A stretch of 64,000 bases of DNA from Lachnospiraceae bacterium (lineage in GTDB: Bacteria > Bacillota > Clostridia > Lachnospirales > Lachnospiraceae), in NCBI GenBank assembly GCA_024695145.1, contig JAILIS010000002.1:30453-94452 (forward strand), read 5' to 3'. A program made the position numbers and the translations under genes. Below, piece by piece: positions 20,510-28,183 of this stretch (the stretch's first letter is position 1; every line of letters starts with the position of its first letter). The notes below the pieces were generated by a model. The model did not search any database, was not told the origin of the DNA, and saw only the letters and a list, made by a program, of their open reading frames with translations.

Positions 20510-21021
20510 TACTTTATTCCCGAATCCGGCAGAAAATACGTACGGATATAGCCGTCTGTCGATACAACGACGAATTCGTTCGTGTCCTCGACATAGTATA
20601 CATCATCGCCGTCTTCGGCTTCTGTTTTGTGAAGAGCTGCGGGATTGGATACTGCAGCCGCCGCGGCGGCTTCATACTCTTTCGCGGTCTCAAATCCCAT
20701 ATCCCTCCCGTGCTTTTCATAATGCTGCATCAGAAGTTTATCATTCCTGAACCTGAGAGTGATACTGTTATCCGCCGCTTCTTCCTCCGGCTCCGGACTG
20801 CTCTCACTGTCAGATGCCGGCTCGGCTTCGGGCTCGGATTCAGGCTCAGACCCGGCTTCGGGCTCCGCAGTTTCCTGTATAAGTGTGATATCGGAAGATG
20901 CGAGCGCACCGGTATGGTCATCCGGGCCATGGAAGATCTCCGGATACCGGATCGCAAATATAACAATGACAAGCACCAAAGCAGCCGCTGCCGCGATCAT
21001 GCTCTTCTTTGTTCCGTTCAT
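20494..21021 (-). CDS. Small membrane-anchored protein with toxin-nuclease-like C-terminal domain
   Basis: A 175-aa protein with one N-terminal membrane segment (about 8-26) and a Glu/Pro/Ser-rich spacer with repeated EPES/EPEA units (about 50-85). The C-terminal domain runs HYEKHGRDMGFETAKEYEAA, then DGDDVYYVEDTNEFVVVSTD, then GYIRTYFLP. The H..KHG, T..EY..A and G.I.T.F.P pattern recalls small toxin RNase domains of the barnase/EndoU/colicin E5-D/RelE type found in contact-dependent and phage-linked toxins. This is pattern recognition, not proof. It overlaps the CPCC gene by 4 bp (GGAGGAG SD) and the convergent S66 gene by 16 bp. Confidence 0.6.
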   Translation of the reverse strand: MNGTKKSMIAAAAALVLVIVIFAIRYPEIFHGPDDHTGALASSDITLIQETAEPEAGSEPESEPEAEPASDSESSPEPEEEAADNSITLRFRNDKLLMQHYEKHGRDMGFETAKEYEAAAAAAVSNPAALHKTEAEDGDDVYYVEDTNEFVVVSTDGYIRTYFLPDSGIKYYNRQ

Positions 21022-21293
21022 CTTATCTCCTCCAAATAAGGCTCCCTTACACGATCCCGAAACCTTTCCTCACAGGCATTGAACTTCCTGTAGTTTTCCC
21101 GGCACTCGTTAAGGCTTGGCTCATTTGCTCCGCCGCACAGATCCGGATCATCCTCCTGCACGGGATCATCCTCCCAGAAGCATACCGGGCATATCTCATA
21201 AGCTCCGGGGCTTTGAAGCGTATAATATCCGCAGCACGGACATCTGAACCTTTCATCCGTATTCCGGTCATTATCCCGAGAAACCGTATCCAT
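21018..21293 (-). CDS. CPCC family cysteine-rich protein
   Basis: A 91-aa cytoplasmic protein with the CPCC-family pattern: CPCCGYYTL, then GAYEICPVCFWEDD, then CGGANEPSLNECRENY. The two CxxC pairs probably bind zinc. Function of the family is not known to me. The start has an AGGGAG SD about eleven bases away. It forms a two-gene unit with the anchored protein downstream (ATGA overlap), so the two products are made together. Confidence 0.85.
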   Translation of the reverse strand: MDTVSRDNDRNTDERFRCPCCGYYTLQSPGAYEICPVCFWEDDPVQEDDPDLCGGANEPSLNECRENYRKFNACEERFRDRVREPYLEEIR

Positions 21294-21388
21294 CAGTTTA
21301 TCATCTCCCTCTTAGTAAAAACGGGTATTTTCACACTCCGTATTATAACAGCATTATCAAAACGGTGGAATCTGTCTTTCATAAGTTT

Positions 21389-21394
21389 TATAAT
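21389..21394 (+). promoter_or_regulatory. TATAAT -10 box of ktrB, 7 bp from the start codon
   Basis: A perfect TATAAT ends 7 bp before the ktrB ATG and there is no SD. Transcription would begin at or next to the ATG, giving a leaderless mRNA. The -35 region is poor. Confidence 0.5.
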
Positions 21395-21401
21395 ACTGAC
21401 C

Positions 21402-22796
21402 ATGGGAACAACACAAAGTGACAAAGTCAGCATACTGCGTCTCCGCCTCTCACCCACGCAGCTGATACCGTTAAGCTTCATGCTCGTTATACTTTTAGGG
21501 GCGATCCTGCTTCTCCTTCCCGTATCAAGCGCTCCCGGGCAGGAGACGGACTTTACGACCGCACTTTTTACGGCGACAACATCCGTTTGTGTGACAGGAC
21601 TTGTCGTCGTGGATACTTATGCGCACTGGAGTCTTTTCGGACAGTTTGTCATTCTCGTCCTCATACAGATCGGAGGTCTCGGAGTAGTCGCCGTAGGCTC
21701 GATGCTCATGATGCTCTGGCGCAAGAAGTTCTTTCTCTGGGACCGGATGCTTCTCGGCGATTCCCTTAATATCGACAAGAGCAAAGGGATACTGCGCATT
21801 CTCGTGCGTATTTTCAGAGGCGCAGCCATAGTTGAAGGTGCGGGGGCACTCATATATGCTACAAGGTTCGTACCGCTCCTCGGTTTCGGAAAAGGTCTGT
21901 GGGCATCCCTGTTCCAGTCGGTATCCGCTTTCTGTAACGCCGGAATGGATGTCATAGGAGCGAACAGCATGGCTGATTTTAACGATTCGTTCCTCCTGAT
22001 GGGCACCACAATGCTGTTGATAATACTCGGAGGTATAGGATTCGTTGTGTGGTTTGACGTATTTGACGGGATACGTGCCGCCATCAGGAACAGGTACGGG
22101 GGAGCTCGTTTCATCAGCCATCTTTCCGAGCACACAAAGCTGGTCTTTCTTATGACGGCAACTCTGATAGTAGCCGGTGCGGCATGTATCTTTTTCGCTG
22201 AATACAACAACCCACATACTATCGGAAATATGGGACTTTCAGACAAGATACTGAACAGTTTTTTCCAGTCCGTAACATTCCGTACTGCAGGCTTTGCATC
22301 TTTTCCTCAGGAGAAGCTTACCGAGACATCATGCATCATGGGATTCATACAGATGTTCATCGGCGGATCTCCCGTGGGAACGGCAGGCGGCATCAAGACC
22401 GTCACCGCTTTCCTGTTTTTCATGAATGCCTTTTCATATATTACAAACAAAAAGGAAAGCGTGGTCTTCAGGCGCAGTGTTTCCGGTGAAATGATGCAGA
22501 AAGCATCCGCTGTGATCTTTGTAAGTACCGTGACACTTATCGTTATGACGACCGCGCTCATTGCCGAAAGCAGCTTGAACTTAACGGATGCCCTGTTTGA
22601 AGTTACAAGTGCTCTCGGAACCGTCGGCCTGTCGAGAGCCGTTACTCCGACTCTTGACACTTTGGGACGGATCATCATCATATTATCCATGTATCTCGGA
22701 AGGATAGGACCGATATCAATGGCGGTATTCTTTGTGAGATCCGGCAGATCCGCAAATGAGATAAAACACGCGGAAGGAACATTTTACGTAGGATAG
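21402..22796 (+). CDS. ktrB: Ktr/Trk potassium uptake channel subunit
   Basis: The membrane subunit of a K+ (or Na+-coupled K+) uptake system, 464 aa. The four selectivity loops of the TrkH/KtrB fold are visible as TTSVCVTGLVVVDTYAHW, SAFCNAGMDVIGANSM, SVTFRTAGFASFPQEK and SALGTVGLSRAVTPTL, each with its filter glycine. The length and the single-RCK partner downstream point to the Ktr type. I took ATG 21402; the open frame runs far upstream but there it is only the antisense of the CPCC gene. No SD is visible and a TATAAT lies 7 bp upstream. ktrA follows after 22 bp. Confidence 0.93.
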   Translation: MGTTQSDKVSILRLRLSPTQLIPLSFMLVILLGAILLLLPVSSAPGQETDFTTALFTATTSVCVTGLVVVDTYAHWSLFGQFVILVLIQIGGLGVVAVGSMLMMLWRKKFFLWDRMLLGDSLNIDKSKGILRILVRIFRGAAIVEGAGALIYATRFVPLLGFGKGLWASLFQSVSAFCNAGMDVIGANSMADFNDSFLLMGTTMLLIILGGIGFVVWFDVFDGIRAAIRNRYGGARFISHLSEHTKLVFLMTATLIVAGAACIFFAEYNNPHTIGNMGLSDKILNSFFQSVTFRTAGFASFPQEKLTETSCIMGFIQMFIGGSPVGTAGGIKTVTAFLFFMNAFSYITNKKESVVFRRSVSGEMMQKASAVIFVSTVTLIVMTTALIAESSLNLTDALFEVTSALGTVGLSRAVTPTLDTLGRIIIILSMYLGRIGPISMAVFFVRSGRSANEIKHAEGTFYVG

Positions 22797-22818
22797 ACAG
22801 TTTAACAGGAGGCTTGCT

Positions 22819-23463
22819 ATGAAAAAATCAATCGCGGTTTTGGGACTCGGAAGATACGGACGGAGCATTTCGGAAAACCTGTATGAAATGGGTGCCGACG
22901 TACTGGTCGTGGATCAGGATGAAAAACTGGTCTCTGAATTCTCTTCCAAATGTACGTCTGCGTTAGTTGCGGATCTTACCGTTGAAGATGAGGTCGCTTC
23001 TCTCGGGCTGAAGGACATGGACATAGTAGTGGTATCAATGGCTGATAATCTCTCCGCAAGTATAATGTCGATCGCCGTGGCCAAGGAGCAGAACGTACCG
23101 CTTGTGGTAGCCAAAGCTTCCTCCGACCGCATGGCTTCGATCCTGTTAAAAGTCGGCGCGGACAAGATCCTCGACCCGGAAGGCGAGGGCGGATTCCGTT
23201 CGGCACGGATACTGTTGTCATCATCGTTCAATGATTTCTTTAAGATAGATGACAACATGTACATGGTGGAAATGAAGCCCAAAAAAGAGTGGGTAGGCAA
23301 AAGCCTCGTGGAACTTGATCTTCGCGGACGTGCCAACCTGAACGTCGTAGCCGCAAGATCAAAAGGTGAGATGTGGCATTTCATCGACCCCAAAAAAACG
23401 ATATCCGAAAACACCATTCTGCTGATCGTCATGGAAAGAAAAGACATGGGTAAGTGGCATTAG
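22819..23463 (+). CDS. ktrA: Ktr potassium uptake regulatory subunit (RCK protein)
   Basis: The cytoplasmic gating ring of the Ktr channel. The 214-aa protein has one RCK_N domain with the nucleotide-binding GLGRYGRSISENLYEMGADV (about 8-27) and an acidic residue ending the second strand (VVDQDE). A RCK_C (TrkA_C) domain follows from about 135 (KKEWVGKSLVELDLRGRANL). Nucleotides (ATP/ADP, NAD) and c-di-AMP are known ligands of the family. AGGAGG SD. Its stop codon overlaps the stop of the convergent glycosylase gene. Confidence 0.95.
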   Translation: MKKSIAVLGLGRYGRSISENLYEMGADVLVVDQDEKLVSEFSSKCTSALVADLTVEDEVASLGLKDMDIVVVSMADNLSASIMSIAVAKEQNVPLVVAKASSDRMASILLKVGADKILDPEGEGGFRSARILLSSSFNDFFKIDDNMYMVEMKPKKEWVGKSLVELDLRGRANLNVVAARSKGEMWHFIDPKKTISENTILLIVMERKDMGKWH

Positions 23464-24272
23464 GATTTTGCATGAAAGAACATATACTGCTGCATAATGC
23501 CGGCATATTTTCCGTAGCGCGGGAACGGATCGATGCCGTTGTATTGTTTTTCGATCACTTTTGCTATCCAGGTGTCCACCGGTGCACGTTCTGTCCTGTG
23601 ATAAGCAAAAAGAGCAACACAATTGGCCACCTTGTCCCCAACCCCCGCAAATGATTTTAACACGTCAAACAGTTCATCGCCGGAAAGATCACCAAGCTTC
23701 TCAAGATCGATCCCGCCTGTCGCGACACGCTCTGCCGCAGCTCTGACATAGGGTATGCGGTATCCAATTCCGCAGGACGAAAGCTCTTCATCCGTCGCAC
23801 CCAGCATATCCTCACTTTTCGGAAAGAATCCGTCTCTGCCGTACAGAGCCACGATCTTCTCAACACAGTTACGGATCGCGGGGATACTCTTTCTTTGCGA
23901 AATGATGAACGAGATAAGCATCTCAAACTTATCCTGGCGAAGGATACGGATACCTGCACCGGCCGAAGCGGCTTCTTTGAGATATATATCATCTTCGGGT
24001 ATGCTCTGCCTTATACTCCTGTAATCGGTATCAAGATCAAAATAGTGATGCCATACCTCATCCCATTCTTTACGGGTGCATGAGACCGAAAGCTTTGTTG
24101 ACCCCTCCGTATCCTTTTTACCGGCGCGAAGAGTCTCATCAGTTACCGTAACCCTGTGCTCCCCCGTTACAAACATAAACGTACCGTCGCCCGTTTTTGA
24201 CGGGCGGAAGCACTGGCCGGAATCTATTATTTTTTCGAGATCAAGGTCGTCATCAACCGTAATTTTCAGCAT
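23460..24272 (-). CDS. 8-oxoguanine DNA glycosylase (OGG1-type, HhH-GPD)
   Basis: Base-excision repair enzyme with AP-lyase activity. The 270-aa protein has the OGG N-terminal signature DSGQCFRPSK (about 18-27) and the DEVWHHYFDLDTDY stretch. The helix-hairpin-helix with the Schiff-base lysine is in SFAGVGDKVANCVALFA, followed by the catalytic Asp in APVDTWIAKV. This K...D arrangement separates it from EndoIII and AlkA. ATG 24272 overlaps the STAS gene's stop (TGATG). Being last in a signalling gene run is probably incidental. Confidence 0.9.
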   Translation of the reverse strand: MLKITVDDDLDLEKIIDSGQCFRPSKTGDGTFMFVTGEHRVTVTDETLRAGKKDTEGSTKLSVSCTRKEWDEVWHHYFDLDTDYRSIRQSIPEDDIYLKEAASAGAGIRILRQDKFEMLISFIISQRKSIPAIRNCVEKIVALYGRDGFFPKSEDMLGATDEELSSCGIGYRIPYVRAAAERVATGGIDLEKLGDLSGDELFDVLKSFAGVGDKVANCVALFAYHRTERAPVDTWIAKVIEKQYNGIDPFPRYGKYAGIMQQYMFFHAKS

Positions 24273-24571
24273 CACTTATTATCGATCGTAACAACATTCA
24301 GAAATCCTATGGTATCAAACAGTTCCACGATGCTGCTGTTTACGTTTGTAAGCGTGAGGCTTCCCTGCCGGTCCATTGTCTGTTGCAGGAGCAGTATCGC
24401 GCGTACCCCGGCAGATGATATGTAAGGTACTTTTTCAAGATCAAGGATAAGTCTGCTCACACCGGTAAGCTGCCCTTCAAGCTCAGACGTAAGATTTGGT
24501 GATGACTGGGTATCAAGACTCCCTTCTATCCGGACAGTCAGTGTGTCTTTGTCTGCTATCTTCTGTATCAT
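24272..24571 (-). CDS. STAS domain anti-sigma factor antagonist
   Basis: A 99-aa SpoIIAA/RsbV-like switch protein. The phosphorylatable serine lies in PYISSAGVRAILLL (about residues 50-63), and IEGSLDTQSSPNL is the usual first strand-helix. In these systems a kinase/anti-sigma factor phosphorylates the STAS protein and a PP2C phosphatase reactivates it. The phosphatase is encoded 41 bp upstream; no RsbW-type kinase or sigma factor is in the window, so the partner must be elsewhere. AGGAGG SD. Confidence 0.92.
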   Translation of the reverse strand: MIQKIADKDTLTVRIEGSLDTQSSPNLTSELEGQLTGVSRLILDLEKVPYISSAGVRAILLLQQTMDRQGSLTLTNVNSSIVELFDTIGFLNVVTIDNK

Positions 24572-24612
24572 AGTTAATCCTCCTGTCTTTTCCTGATTTT
24601 ACCATATGTTTA

Positions 24613-26802
24613 TCAGCTTGTCCTTATATTTCCGTAATACTTCAGGCACAGCATGGTCATATCATCAAACTGTACCGCATCACGGATATGATCATCTATA
24701 TAACCCGTCAAAGACTCTGTCATAAGTTCCGGAGATACATCTCCAAGACCGTTTATATCTGCGATCATACGTTCCTCACCGTAAAAACTGCCCGAAGGAT
24801 CTTTTGCTTCGATAACCCCGTCGGTATATAGGAAAACCGATCCCGTTTCGTCGAGCTTTATCTCATAATCTTTATATGAAAAGCCGGGAACAATGCCTAT
24901 GGCCGGACCATGAACATCATTGCCGATGAATGTGAACACACCTTTTCCGTCGGATACCGCCGGATGCTCATGTCCGGCATTTGCGCATTTGATAACGCCG
25001 GTATCGGGATCGAGTATACCTATCCAGACGGTGGCAAACATCCGTGATGTGTTGTTCCTGCACAACTGATCGTTTACCGATGAAAGTATCCCGGCCGGTG
25101 TTCCTCCCTCCCGCGCACGGTAATTTATCAGGCCCTTCGCGGACATCATGAACAGTGCAGCCTGAACCCCTTTATCCGAAACATCGGCTATAAGAAACAC
25201 AAACTGTCCGCTGTCAGTCATAAAAAAGTCATAGAAGTCTCCGCCGACTTCCTTGGCGGGTCTCATGTATGCAAAAACATCAAATGTGCTTTTCGAAGGA
25301 AGAGCATCACTGACACGCGGAAGAGCACTGACCTGAATGTCCGCAGCCATTTGAAGTTCGGTTGCAACACGCTCTCTCTCCCCCGCAAGATGTGCCACTT
25401 CCTCCGTGTAACGGTTCATTTCCGATGTAAGATCCGTGAAATCTTTGGCAAAAGCTCCTATCTCGTCTTTCTGAACGATCTTTTCCATATCGCGTTCAAC
25501 GATATCCGCATCTTTGTCAGTCCGGTATCTTTTCATTGTATTGCTCATAAATGCCATCGGACGAAGTATCATCATGTACAGTGTAAAAAGTATGACCGCG
25601 GCAACAGCCGCCAGATAGCCCATCGCCTCTGTCCGAAACGCAGACATATAATCCATATGAGCATATATCTCGCTGCGTTTAAACGAATTACACAAAAGTG
25701 CCGTATTTCCCTTCCGGCTTGCGTCGATCGTCCTGAAAAATCCGAAATCATCACTTCTGGAGTACTTGTCCCATGTCCAGTGCGTATCGCTCCCGGTTTC
25801 GGCATTGTAATTATCCCATTCCCGGCGTTTCTTCCGGATATCAAAATCATCTCCCAGAGCGTATGAGCCGTCCGGATGTTTTTCGGCATCAAACAGTTTT
25901 ACCGCCTGATCATTCCCGTAGGGAACTATCAGGAACAGATCGTCAAGATTATGGATCTCGTATTGATTGTCAAATTCTTTGTCTATACTTTTGTAACAGG
26001 CCGAAGCAAACAAAAGCTGCATCTCATCCGTCATGGTTTCCGCTTCCGTTATGCCTGTTGCGTACAGTTCGGATTCGGAAAAACCGGACGGATCTTTCGA
26101 CTCCAGACACTCTTTTACACGAACTGCATTATCCGTCCAATAGTCTATCAGCCACGGAAGCGCCTCAAAACGTTCCATGTACTTCTCAACTTCCTTAAGG
26201 TGTTCATCGTTCCTGTCATGGAGAGTCACGAGATATGATGTAAATGCCGCTGATGTGACTTCATTTCCGATAACGGCGATGATCAGAACAAACAGTGCCA
26301 CCATTATGCCCCCGATCCTGATCAACAGACTCCGCCGAAGCTCAGACACATAAATATACAGGATCCCCAAAGCGATCATGAGCGCTTTGGATACGACAGC
26401 ATCCGAAGTGATCTCAAAATAGAGCGTTACGGCAGCGATCAGTACCGGAAGCACGGTAAGTATCCTGTCTCTTTTCCATAACACGAAAACGGAAACCATG
26501 ACATAGCCGTAAGCGATCACATAAGAAACAGCCGACAGTACGACAGTGACCGTGACCCCGCCCGTTGCCAGCAGGCTCGGAGTCAGAAAAAGAAATATAT
26601 ATATGATCGTGATCACAAGATCCGCGACTATCGGGATGCAGAACAGTACGGGCCACCTGTCTGACGGTATGCTGTGCTCTTCCGGTGCAAGCATATATGC
26701 CGCCGTCAGAAAGCAGGAAAAATGGAGAAGAAATGATAAGCAGAAAAAATATCCTGTCCCTGGCGGTCTTTTTATTATTATGTGCAAAAAAGATCCCGAC
26801 AC
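24613..26802 (-). CDS. Membrane sensor SpoIIE-type serine phosphatase, start region apparently frameshifted
   Basis: A PP2C/SpoIIE phosphatase expected to dephosphorylate the neighbouring STAS protein. Visible parts: several N-terminal TM spans (about 15-190), an extracytoplasmic sensor region (about 190-390), another TM (AVAAVILFTLYMMILRP), a HAMP-like linker and coiled coil, and the phosphatase domain. That domain has YMRPAKEVGGDFYDFF, VFLIADVSDKGVQAALFM, KCANAGHEHPAV and FLYTDGVIEAKD. The frame's first start is a GTG with no SD. A better beginning (TTG 26878) lies in another frame and joins near the T-runs at 26718-26749, so about 50 N-terminal residues are out of frame. Read error, slippage or real lesion cannot be told. 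Confidence 0.75.
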   Translation of the reverse strand: MSGSFLHIIIKRPPGTGYFFCLSFLLHFSCFLTAAYMLAPEEHSIPSDRWPVLFCIPIVADLVITIIYIFLFLTPSLLATGGVTVTVVLSAVSYVIAYGYVMVSVFVLWKRDRILTVLPVLIAAVTLYFEITSDAVVSKALMIALGILYIYVSELRRSLLIRIGGIMVALFVLIIAVIGNEVTSAAFTSYLVTLHDRNDEHLKEVEKYMERFEALPWLIDYWTDNAVRVKECLESKDPSGFSESELYATGITEAETMTDEMQLLFASACYKSIDKEFDNQYEIHNLDDLFLIVPYGNDQAVKLFDAEKHPDGSYALGDDFDIRKKRREWDNYNAETGSDTHWTWDKYSRSDDFGFFRTIDASRKGNTALLCNSFKRSEIYAHMDYMSAFRTEAMGYLAAVAAVILFTLYMMILRPMAFMSNTMKRYRTDKDADIVERDMEKIVQKDEIGAFAKDFTDLTSEMNRYTEEVAHLAGERERVATELQMAADIQVSALPRVSDALPSKSTFDVFAYMRPAKEVGGDFYDFFMTDSGQFVFLIADVSDKGVQAALFMMSAKGLINYRAREGGTPAGILSSVNDQLCRNNTSRMFATVWIGILDPDTGVIKCANAGHEHPAVSDGKGVFTFIGNDVHGPAIGIVPGFSYKDYEIKLDETGSVFLYTDGVIEAKDPSGSFYGEERMIADINGLGDVSPELMTESLTGYIDDHIRDAVQFDDMTMLCLKYYGNIRTS

Positions 26803-26878
26803 ACAGCATTATGACCACAGCCATAATGTCCATTATCACGATTCCCGTAAAATAATCAGATATGAGTATATACGTCAA
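26700..26878 (-). pseudogene. Out-of-frame N-terminus of the SpoIIE-type phosphatase
   Basis: From TTG 26878 this frame encodes a credible first membrane span (YFTGIVIMDIMAVVIMLCVG) and a basic loop (AHNNKKTARDR) before the hydrophobic IFFLLIISS. Past about 26720 the frame turns into low-quality His/Arg/Cys-rich translation, while the frame that carries the phosphatase becomes protein-like (FLTAAYMLAPEEHS). The switch needs one base less or two more, and lies close to T5 and T6 runs of the coding strand. The TTG overlaps the stop of the small upstream gene. Confidence 0.6.
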
Positions 26879-27066
26879 TAATCCTCGAAGTTAAGGTCAT
26901 CAAGCTCAGACCGGAAAAATTCCGACCAGCTGTACTGACTCATATATTCACCTGTGTATGTATATCTTGAATGATTTTTGCTTTCCAGCCAGTCATAAAG
27001 GTCACAGTCAATCCGGTCTTTTGCTATCGCGAGACTGCCTCTGATCATATATACCGTCATGACCAA
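26875..27066 (-). pseudogene. Short reading frame resembling the tail of a BTAD-type response regulator
   Basis: At most 63 codons, with possible starts at TTG 27066 or ATG 27060. The sequence contains RIDCDLYDWLES followed by YTGEYMSQYSWSEFF. I associate the GEYMSQYSWAE type of motif with the C-terminal BTAD/TPR end of Firmicute response regulators. There is no receiver or DNA-binding part: the Gfo/Idh gene ends 2 bp upstream of the TTG. It is most simply a remnant of a regulator whose front was lost; an intact small protein is the alternative. The downstream phosphatase start overlaps its stop. Confidence 0.5.
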
Positions 27067-27068
27067 TA

Positions 27069-28040
27069 TCAGTATCCGATCTTCTCGAGGATCATATCGA
27101 GCAGTTTCGCATTCCTGATCGAAAAATCAGCCGATATGTGTGCACTCTCCCCGTTTTCGATGCATCTTCCGAGCTGTTCGATCTCAAGTGCATAATTCTG
27201 TCTGGCTTGGATCTTTCTTTCCGTCTTCTTTCCGTCTGATACAACACAATAGCAAAGATCTCCTGCCTGGTTGTATTCAACATCCGAACTGATGGTGCCC
27301 TTTGATCCGTGGATATACAGCCTGTCATGTCTGGCATCCGTTCCGGCAGGGAAGATCATACCGACGTTAAACGCAGCCCTTAATCCGTTTTTGAACTTAA
27401 GGAGTGCGGACGTAAACACATCTACACCTTTATCGTTAAATTCGGCATCGGCCAGTACCATATCCGGTTCCGAGTCCGTAAGTGACAGGATCATCGTCGT
27501 ACAATAGCAGCCGAGATCATAAAGGGCTCCTCCTCCCGTTTCCTTGCGGATCCTTATATCGTCATGGTAACCCTGAGTGAGAAAAGCGGTTTCGATATAA
27601 TCCACATCCCCGATCACGCCGCTTTGTATGTCGGATCGTAATGACGAGATATACGGGGTGTGCAGATATGCATATGCTTCCATCAGGATCACACCGTTCC
27701 TGTCAGCTTCCGCAAACATCTCTCTTTCTTCATCGGCATTAAGAGCCAGCGGTTTTTCACACAGTACGTGCTTTTTGGCTATCAGCGCTTTTATCACCCA
27801 TTCCTTATGAAGGTTGTTCGGAAGGGGTATATATACAGCCTGAACATCCGGATCTTCAAGAAGAGCATCATATCCTGTGTACGCCTTTTCAAATCCGAAC
27901 TCACTCCGGAAGCTTTCTGCCTTTGCCTCGTCTCTTCCGGCAACCGCATAGAGTATACAGTTGTCAGCCTCTTTCATTCCGGGTATGGTGCAGCCCCTTG
28001 CTATGTTTGCGGTTCCGAGAACGCCCCATTTTACTGCCAT
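27069..28040 (-). CDS. Gfo/Idh/MocA family NAD(P)-dependent oxidoreductase
   Basis: A 323-aa sugar or inositol dehydrogenase-like enzyme. The N-terminal Rossmann domain has KWGVLGTANIARG (about 3-15), AVYIPLPNNLHKEWVIKAL and the catalytic-region motif HVLCEKPLALN (the EKP lysine). The C-terminal alpha/beta domain starts near 120 and includes GGGALYDLGCYC, with the conserved DLG..C pattern. ATG 28040 has AGGAGG eight bases upstream; the GTG at 28049 falls in the SD and is rejected. The substrate is not deducible and the neighbours give no pathway. Confidence 0.88.
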   Translation of the reverse strand: MAVKWGVLGTANIARGCTIPGMKEADNCILYAVAGRDEAKAESFRSEFGFEKAYTGYDALLEDPDVQAVYIPLPNNLHKEWVIKALIAKKHVLCEKPLALNADEEREMFAEADRNGVILMEAYAYLHTPYISSLRSDIQSGVIGDVDYIETAFLTQGYHDDIRIRKETGGGALYDLGCYCTTMILSLTDSEPDMVLADAEFNDKGVDVFTSALLKFKNGLRAAFNVGMIFPAGTDARHDRLYIHGSKGTISSDVEYNQAGDLCYCVVSDGKKTERKIQARQNYALEIEQLGRCIENGESAHISADFSIRNAKLLDMILEKIGY

Positions 28041-28183
28041 AAGAAACACCTCCTGTCAATGATCACGATTACATGTAACATGATGATTATACATGTTTAT
28101 TATACCGATATATACTTTTTTTTGGTAAAATATGGTATTGGATATCCGACAGTTTCCAAATATTCGGTTAAAGGAGAAAGATC

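Noticed and set aside
21009..21401. A 131-codon N-terminal extension of ktrB
   Set aside because: It covers the CPCC gene in antisense and lacks channel-family sequence. KtrB homologues begin shortly before the first membrane span, at about 21402.
28060..28100. Imperfect palindromes around TACATGTAACATG and TATACATG
   Set aside because: They lie between divergent genes and might bind a regulator, but the sequence is AT-rich and the repeats are short and unequal; chance is a sufficient explanation.
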